A stretch of 64,000 nucleotides of DNA from DASVVT01 sp036386415 (GTDB taxonomy: Bacteria > Acidobacteriota > Blastocatellia > Pyrinomonadales > Pyrinomonadaceae), in the NCBI GenBank assembly GCA_036386415.1, contig DASVVT010000061.1, positions 14,557 through 78,556 on the forward strand. Direction: 5' to 3'. How positions within the stretch are numbered: the first letter of the stretch is position 1; every line of letters begins with the position of its first letter. The notes under the pieces were generated by a model. It made no database searches, had not been told where the DNA came from, and saw only the letters and a program-made list of their open reading frames with translations. Made by a program: the position numbers and the translations under genes. This document shows, in pieces, positions 59,150 to 64,000 of the stretch.

Positions 59150-61687
59150 ATGAGCACAGTAATCGACCCGAACGCCTCTAATCAAAAAGCAGCCCCGGCC
59201 TCATCACCCATACGCCATCCGAGTCATATCCTCGGCCTCAATGCGCGCCGCGTGATCAGCAAGCGTTATTCATTAAAGGATACACAGGGGCAACCGATAG
59301 AGGAATGGCCGGATATAGTGCGGCGCGTCGTCGGGCATGTTTCGTTCGGTGAAGCCGACCCGCAGAAGCGCGACGAGTTCTATGCTGCGATGTCGGAGAT
59401 CATGCTCAATCGCGAGTTCATTCCCAATACGCCGTGCCTCGTCAACGCGGGCAAGACGAACGGGCAACTGGCCGCCTGCTTTGTTCTTGAAGTGCCGGAT
59501 TCGATTTCGGGGATCATGGAGCATGCGAAGGCTGCCGCGACCATCCATCAGACGGGCGGCGGCACAGGGATGACTTACGAGTTTCTGCGCCCGGCCGGGG
59601 CGATGGTTAGCTCCACGCGCGGCGTCGCGAGTGGGCCGGTCTCCTTTATGAATATCGTCAATCAGGTGACGGATGTCGTAAAGCAAGGTGGCGTACGGCG
59701 CGGCGCGAACATGGGTATGATGAGGGTCACACACCCGGATGTCTTGCGCTTCATTCACGCGAAGAATGATCAGCACTCGCTCACCAACTTCAATATCTCA
59801 GTGAATGTCACGGACAGGTTTCTTGAGGCGGTGGACAGGAACGAATGGTTCCAGCTTGAGTTCGAGGGCAAGCCGTGGACTGATCCTATTTATGATCCGG
59901 TCGTGGACGGAGATTACACGCTCTACAGGCGGCCTGACGGCTCGACCGTGACGTTCAGAGACCGTGCCTCTTTCGCCTCCACAGACCTTTCCGACTGCAC
60001 CAGGGAAGAGCCGCCGCGACCCGGCATGGTCTACGCGCCGGACATCTGGAATCGTATCATCGCTTCGGCGCATCGTTACGCCGAGCCGGGCATAGCATTT
60101 ATCGACGAGGTCAACCGCCACAATCATCTGATGAAGTCGATGGGGCCGATCTATTCTTGCAACCCGTGCGGCGAACAATTTCTGCACTTCTCCAACTCGT
60201 GCAACCTCGGCTCGATTGATCTGAACAAGTTCTACGACCCGGTCAATCGTGTTGACTGGAATCGTTTGCGCGAGGTCGTTCATTACAGCACCAGATTCCT
60301 TGATAACGTGATCGACACGTGCACATGGCCGCTGCCTGAGATTGAGCAGGTCGTGAAGCGCACACGCCCGGTCGGCCTCGGCATCATGGGTTTTGCAGAC
60401 CTGTGTCTGCATCTCAAGATCACGTATGGCTCGCCGCAGTCGATTGATCTGATGGACGAGGTGATGGGATTCGTCCGGCGCGAGGCGTGGGTTGAGAGTC
60501 TACGCCTGGGAGCGGAGAAGGGCATCTTCCCGGAATACGAGCCGAACAAAGAGTTGTACGATCCTTTCCTGCGTGACTTGCTCGGCGAGGCTTTGGAGAC
60601 GGATCTCGGTGGTCGCATCACTCCGCGCAATTATGAGGTGACGACGATTGCGCCGACGGGAACGATCTCGCTCGTCGCAGAGACCTCTAGCGGCATCGAG
60701 CCTAACTTCTCCTGGGCCTACGTGCGCCAGGACACGCTCGGCACGCGCACTTACGTGCACACGCTCGCCGCCGAAGCTCTCGGAATCTCTGTCGATCAGA
60801 CTGATCAAGAGTCGATCAAGGCGGCAGCCGCCCACGTCGTCGAGCACGAAAAAGAGCTTCCACCCTATTTCATCTCCGCGATGTCGATCAGCGCAGAGCA
60901 GCACGTGCATGTGTTGGCCGCCGCGCAGCGCAACGTCGATAACAGCGTCTCGAAAACCTGCAACGGCGGCATCAACGACACGGTTGAAGCGGTCGATGCG
61001 CTCTATCGCCTGGCGCGGCAGCTCGGATGTAAAGCTGTCAGCTACTATCGCGACGGGTCGCGCGAAAACCAGGTCTTGACATCCATGAAGCAGGAGGAGA
61101 AGGGCGAGATTGCCTGCAATACTGAGGCGACTGCCGTTGCTCTGGACGAACCACCGGCCAGTGCTGCCGAGATGAACACCCCTCAGGCATCGAGTCCCTC
61201 AACTCCGGCAGCCGTGCGCATCGAGCGCCCGCGCGAGCTGAGGGGCGCGACGTGGCAGATTCCTTTCGATGGACAGAACCTCTACGTGACAGTCAACCAC
61301 GACGGGCAGATGATCCAGGAAGTATTTGCGACCGGCCCAATATCGGGCGGCGTCGGATTGCTCGCCTCGAAGATGCTGCGCGGCGGCTTTGACGCCGCAG
61401 AGGTGGCGCACAGCTTGAATAAAGTGACGGGCACGCACTCCGTCTGGTTCAACGAGCGTCTTCTGACTTCACCCGAACAGGCCGTCGCAGAATGCATCAT
61501 GCTTACCAGCCGCCGCGTTGCGGGTCTCCCGGATTCGGCGCGCGCCGCAGGCAAAGCGCAGCCCTCTGCGAACGCCATCGGCGGCATGAGCTCGATGATC
61601 GCTGCCTGTCCCGAATGCCACGGCCAGTTAGAGCATGCGAGCGGTTGCGATTTTTGCAGGGACTGCGGCTACTCAAAGTGCCGCTGA
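59150..61687 (+). CDS. nrdJ: Vitamin B12-dependent (class II) ribonucleotide reductase
   Basis: This 845-residue class II (adenosylcobalamin) enzyme reduces ribonucleotides to deoxyribonucleotides with or without oxygen. Marks are MLNREFIPNTPCLVNAGKTN, AACFVLEVPDSISGIMEHAK, GGGTGMTYEFLRPAGAMVSS, YSCNPCGEQFLHFSNSCNLG, IAPTGTISLVAETSSGIEPN and the C-terminal Cys-rich zinc part CPECHGQLEHASGCDFCRDC. The C-terminal extension matches the TSCPD-type domain of NrdJ. ATG 59150 (MSTVID) is used; the earlier opening at 59090 would add an unlikely basic leader. Regulation by an NrdR-like box is inferred from the sequence upstream. Confidence 0.95.
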   Translation: MSTVIDPNASNQKAAPASSPIRHPSHILGLNARRVISKRYSLKDTQGQPIEEWPDIVRRVVGHVSFGEADPQKRDEFYAAMSEIMLNREFIPNTPCLVNAGKTNGQLAACFVLEVPDSISGIMEHAKAAATIHQTGGGTGMTYEFLRPAGAMVSSTRGVASGPVSFMNIVNQVTDVVKQGGVRRGANMGMMRVTHPDVLRFIHAKNDQHSLTNFNISVNVTDRFLEAVDRNEWFQLEFEGKPWTDPIYDPVVDGDYTLYRRPDGSTVTFRDRASFASTDLSDCTREEPPRPGMVYAPDIWNRIIASAHRYAEPGIAFIDEVNRHNHLMKSMGPIYSCNPCGEQFLHFSNSCNLGSIDLNKFYDPVNRVDWNRLREVVHYSTRFLDNVIDTCTWPLPEIEQVVKRTRPVGLGIMGFADLCLHLKITYGSPQSIDLMDEVMGFVRREAWVESLRLGAEKGIFPEYEPNKELYDPFLRDLLGEALETDLGGRITPRNYEVTTIAPTGTISLVAETSSGIEPNFSWAYVRQDTLGTRTYVHTLAAEALGISVDQTDQESIKAAAAHVVEHEKELPPYFISAMSISAEQHVHVLAAAQRNVDNSVSKTCNGGINDTVEAVDALYRLARQLGCKAVSYYRDGSRENQVLTSMKQEEKGEIACNTEATAVALDEPPASAAEMNTPQASSPSTPAAVRIERPRELRGATWQIPFDGQNLYVTVNHDGQMIQEVFATGPISGGVGLLASKMLRGGFDAAEVAHSLNKVTGTHSVWFNERLLTSPEQAVAECIMLTSRRVAGLPDSARAAGKAQPSANAIGGMSSMIAACPECHGQLEHASGCDFCRDCGYSKCR

Positions 61688-61757
61688 GTAATCTTCGTGT
61701 CCGCCACTCCAAGTGGCGTGTTTCCGAGACAGATAAACGATAGCCAGACTCTTCTTT

Positions 61758-61799
61758 GGCCCTGGATTTCCGTGCCGACATCCAGGGCCTGATTCTTTT
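61758..61799 (+). terminator. Intrinsic terminator of nrdJ
   Basis: GGCCCTGGAT (61758-61767) pairs exactly with ATCCAGGGCC (61780-61789). TGATTCTTTTA follows. Confidence 0.8.
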
Positions 61800-61879
61800 A
61801 TTTCAAAAACTTCATGGACATGGCGGCTCGAAATATTTTCGCAGCCGTTGCCATATATTGATGAGATGGCTTCCACATT

Positions 61880-62006
61880 AAGTAGACAGTAGCCAGTAGA
61901 AAAGAGAATCCGGCGCGGCGTTTGATATTGCTCTTCATAATCATAGTATTCAATCTAGCTGGCACTTCGTTTTTTTTCTACTGGCTGCTGACTACTGTCT
62001 ACTGCT
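61880..62006. repeat. Heptamer inverted repeat (CAGTAGA units), long centre
   Basis: GTAGACAGTAGCCAGTAGAA on the left is mirrored by CTACTGGCTGCTGACTACTG and TCTACTG on the right. The central part is about 75 nt and AT-rich. Confidence 0.8.
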
Positions 62007-62132
62007 CTTTCATCATGCCGCCTCGATCAATTATTCTCCTTCTCTCTTTTCCTTGCAGGTTGTTCTGCATCTGTAAGAAGATACTGCTGGCATCTTCACA
62101 GGCAATGCTGCAACTTTCAATATGGAGACGAT

Positions 62133-63875
62133 ATGCCCCCTGAGAATGATCAAGAAGACTCGAGACGAGCCGCTTCAAATGATCAAGACGATTCAACACG
62201 AGCTGCTTCAACAGTCCACGCCTCTACCGTCTCCGCCCAGCCGTCTCTCAGGTCTGATCCGACCGCGCAGACCATTTACGAGTCCACCGTACCGGCGCTC
62301 GATCCGACTCGATTGCCGCCACCGGCAAAGCTGGTCGGACTGACGCTTGAGCACCGTTACTTCATAGAGAAAGAGCTGGGCCACGGCGGGATAGGCTGTG
62401 TCTACCTGGCGCGTGACGCCAAGCTGGTCAACAAGCCCGTCGTCGTCAAGGTGCTGCTGGAAAAGACGCTTCAGAACGAATGGGCTTTGCGCAAGTTTGA
62501 GCATGAAAAGGAGGCGCTCGCGCGTGTCGATCATCCGGGCATCATAGGCATTCTGGACACTGGAGAATTACCTGACGGCAAACCTTACCTCGTGATGCAG
62601 TACGTCGAAGGCATCACCTTGCGTTCCGTACTTAAACCGGAGGGTGTGGCCCTGGACTACACAGCACAGTTGATCGAGCAGATCGGCCATGCGCTCGGCG
62701 CGGCGCATGAGGAGGGCATTCTTCACCGCGACCTGAAGCCCGAGAACATCATGATCCAACGTCTCGCCGGAGGGCGCGAGCAGGTCAAGATCATTGATTT
62801 CGGTATCGCCAAGGTGCGCGACTCGCAGGTTGCGCCGAGCACCCTGGCGGCAGCAACTGCCGGAACGATAGTCTACATGTCGCCTGAACAGTTGCAGGGA
62901 GAGAAGGTGACGGTCGCGAGCGATGTCTATGCGCTGGGTGTCATCGCTTACGAGATGGTGGCAGGACGCCGCCCGTTCAACCCTGAGACGGGGTTCCAGC
63001 TTCCGGAGATGCAGCGCGAAGGGGTTCACGTCAAGCCGAAAGACCTGCGACCGGCGCTGCCCGAAAGCGCGCAGGCGGTCATCCTCAAAGCCCTCGCCTT
63101 CAATAAACAGGATCGTTACCAGAGCGCCGCAGCTTTTGGCGAAGAGTTCGCGCGGGCAATCAAAGGAGAAGCCGAGACCCCGCTTCTTGATGCACATCTG
63201 GAATCCCGAACCAAGACTTCGCCCGCGCATCCCGTCGTAGAAAAGGCTCAGAAGCCGGGTCTCTCTCGCGTCTTGATCGCCGCAGCTACGGCGCTCCTGC
63301 TCATAAGCTTGGCCGGACTAGGCCTGTGGTGGATGTTGAAATCCAGCTCCGACACACCAAAACCATCTAACTCCTCGGCTTCTTCTTCTTCTCCTCCTCC
63401 CGCGACAGCCTCTCCGCAGCGCACGCTGAACTACTGGCTGACGGTGCAGAAGATGCGTGATGGTAAACCATATCAGGAGCAGTTTGACTCTTCGGGTCAG
63501 GAGATTTTCGAGAACGGCTGGAAGTTTCGTTTCAACGCTTCGAGTCCGCAGACCGGACACCTTTACCTGCTCAACGAAGGGCCTGCGGAAGGCGGGCTGA
63601 CGACCTACAACCTCCTGTTTCCGACGCCATCTTTCAATAATGGGTCGCCGCAGTTAAGTGCGGATCAGAGGATGCAGACGGGCTGGTACGTCTTCGACGA
63701 GCATCAGGGCACGGAAAAATTCTGGATTGTCTGGGCTGCACAGCCCGTCGCAGAACTGGAAGCGGTCAAGGGGGTCGTCAACCCGCAGGACAAGGGAGAG
63801 ATCGGCGATCAGCAGCAACGTGACGCGATACGCGATCTTCTCGCGAAAGAGAGCTTAAATAACCTTTGGTGCTAG
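62133..63875 (+). CDS. Receptor-type Ser/Thr protein kinase with DUF4384-like ectodomain (K3)
   Basis: This 580-residue kinase lacks the N-terminal zinc ribbon of K1 and K2 and has a Ser/Thr/Asp-rich disordered start (residues 1-70). The kinase domain shows the Gly loop ELGHGGIGCVYLARD, VVVKVLL, HRDLKPEN (His198), IDFGIAKV with a true DFG Phe, and GTIVYMSPEQL. A transmembrane helix at about 380-402 (VLIAAATALLLISLAGLGLW) precedes an ectodomain with TGHLYLLNEGPAE, TGWYVFDEHQGTEKFWIVWA. The pattern matches the ectodomains of the kinases near 14-18 kb, 44 kb away, so it is likely a third member of the same signalling family. Confidence 0.93.
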   Translation: MPPENDQEDSRRAASNDQDDSTRAASTVHASTVSAQPSLRSDPTAQTIYESTVPALDPTRLPPPAKLVGLTLEHRYFIEKELGHGGIGCVYLARDAKLVNKPVVVKVLLEKTLQNEWALRKFEHEKEALARVDHPGIIGILDTGELPDGKPYLVMQYVEGITLRSVLKPEGVALDYTAQLIEQIGHALGAAHEEGILHRDLKPENIMIQRLAGGREQVKIIDFGIAKVRDSQVAPSTLAAATAGTIVYMSPEQLQGEKVTVASDVYALGVIAYEMVAGRRPFNPETGFQLPEMQREGVHVKPKDLRPALPESAQAVILKALAFNKQDRYQSAAAFGEEFARAIKGEAETPLLDAHLESRTKTSPAHPVVEKAQKPGLSRVLIAAATALLLISLAGLGLWWMLKSSSDTPKPSNSSASSSSPPPATASPQRTLNYWLTVQKMRDGKPYQEQFDSSGQEIFENGWKFRFNASSPQTGHLYLLNEGPAEGGLTTYNLLFPTPSFNNGSPQLSADQRMQTGWYVFDEHQGTEKFWIVWAAQPVAELEAVKGVVNPQDKGEIGDQQQRDAIRDLLAKESLNNLWC

Positions 63876-64000
63876 TTGGACTACAAGCTGAACTCAGCAA
63901 TTGAGAGATGAATGATTCCCTCTGCGTCAGCTTGTAACCCGTACCATTGAGCTAAGACATTAAACATCGAGACCGTGTACGCAAGCCGCATCTCGAAGTA

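Noticed and set aside
61955..61985. sigma54 -24/-12 promoter near TGGCACTTCG
   Set aside because: The GC of the -12 element is missing and the site lies inside an inverted repeat.
1..64000. CRISPR array, tRNA, rRNA or transposase
   Set aside because: I scanned for direct repeats with unique spacers, tRNA T-loop motifs and IS features and saw none. The tandem heptamer arrays are too short and lack spacers to be CRISPR.

Overview
The window is a stretch of chromosome from what is most likely an Acidobacteriota member (Blastocatellia or Pyrinomonadaceae-like). This is an inference. It rests on the GC-rich coding style, three transmembrane Ser/Thr kinases with zinc-ribbon or DUF4384-like parts, a secreted CHAT-TPR protein, a matrixin protease with a C-terminal domain resembling those of Acidobacteria exoproteins, a class II ribonucleotide reductase and an EF-G2 paralogue. 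I see no rRNA, tRNA, CRISPR array or phage module.

Layout. 1-9.9 kb: msrQ fragment, small membrane-anchored protein, EF-G2, a NucS-like nuclease that appears inserted at the 3' end of the EF-G2 gene, a Uma2 nuclease, an exported Gln-rich protein and a Tat-exported amidase. 10-13.8 kb: RecQ helicase and an AT-rich pair (GvpU-like plus coiled coil). 13.9-23.4 kb: a co-directional block of two receptor-type Ser/Thr kinases, a secreted DUF4384-like protein, a secreted TPR-CHAT peptidase and two related lipoproteins. 23.6-26 kb: a run of small genes (YtxJ-like, DUF971, receiver domain, SemiSWEET, zinc ribbon). 26.4-33.2 kb: an anchored beta-propeller-like protein, then a minus-strand operon (histidine kinase, SRPBCC protein, NtrC-type regulator) and two membrane proteins. 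34-45.5 kb: small proteins, DinB, ferredoxin, TPR, cyclic-nucleotide phosphodiesterase-like MBL protein, PrsW protease, SDR, polysaccharide export protein, Dph6-like ATPase, DUF1003. 45.9-52.8 kb: secreted matrixin, an unassigned small RNA with its own promoter and terminator, and two paralogous APC-type transporters, the second behind a c-di-AMP (ydaO/yuaA) riboswitch with an intrinsic terminator. 53-64 kb: purD, purE, PspA with a partner, Hsp33, vitamin-B12-dependent ribonucleotide reductase behind a promoter overlapped by an NrdR-like box, and a third receptor kinase.

Two themes stand out. First, the ectodomains of all three kinases and the secreted DUF4384-like protein share one visible pattern (an aromatic-rich YLY strand, then a G-T/A-E segment and a hydrophobic strand). 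That suggests one envelope signalling system including the CHAT peptidase. Second, about twenty intergenic inverted repeats, many with tandem 7-bp units in their arms, sit directly against stop codons and in several cases supply the stop codon themselves.
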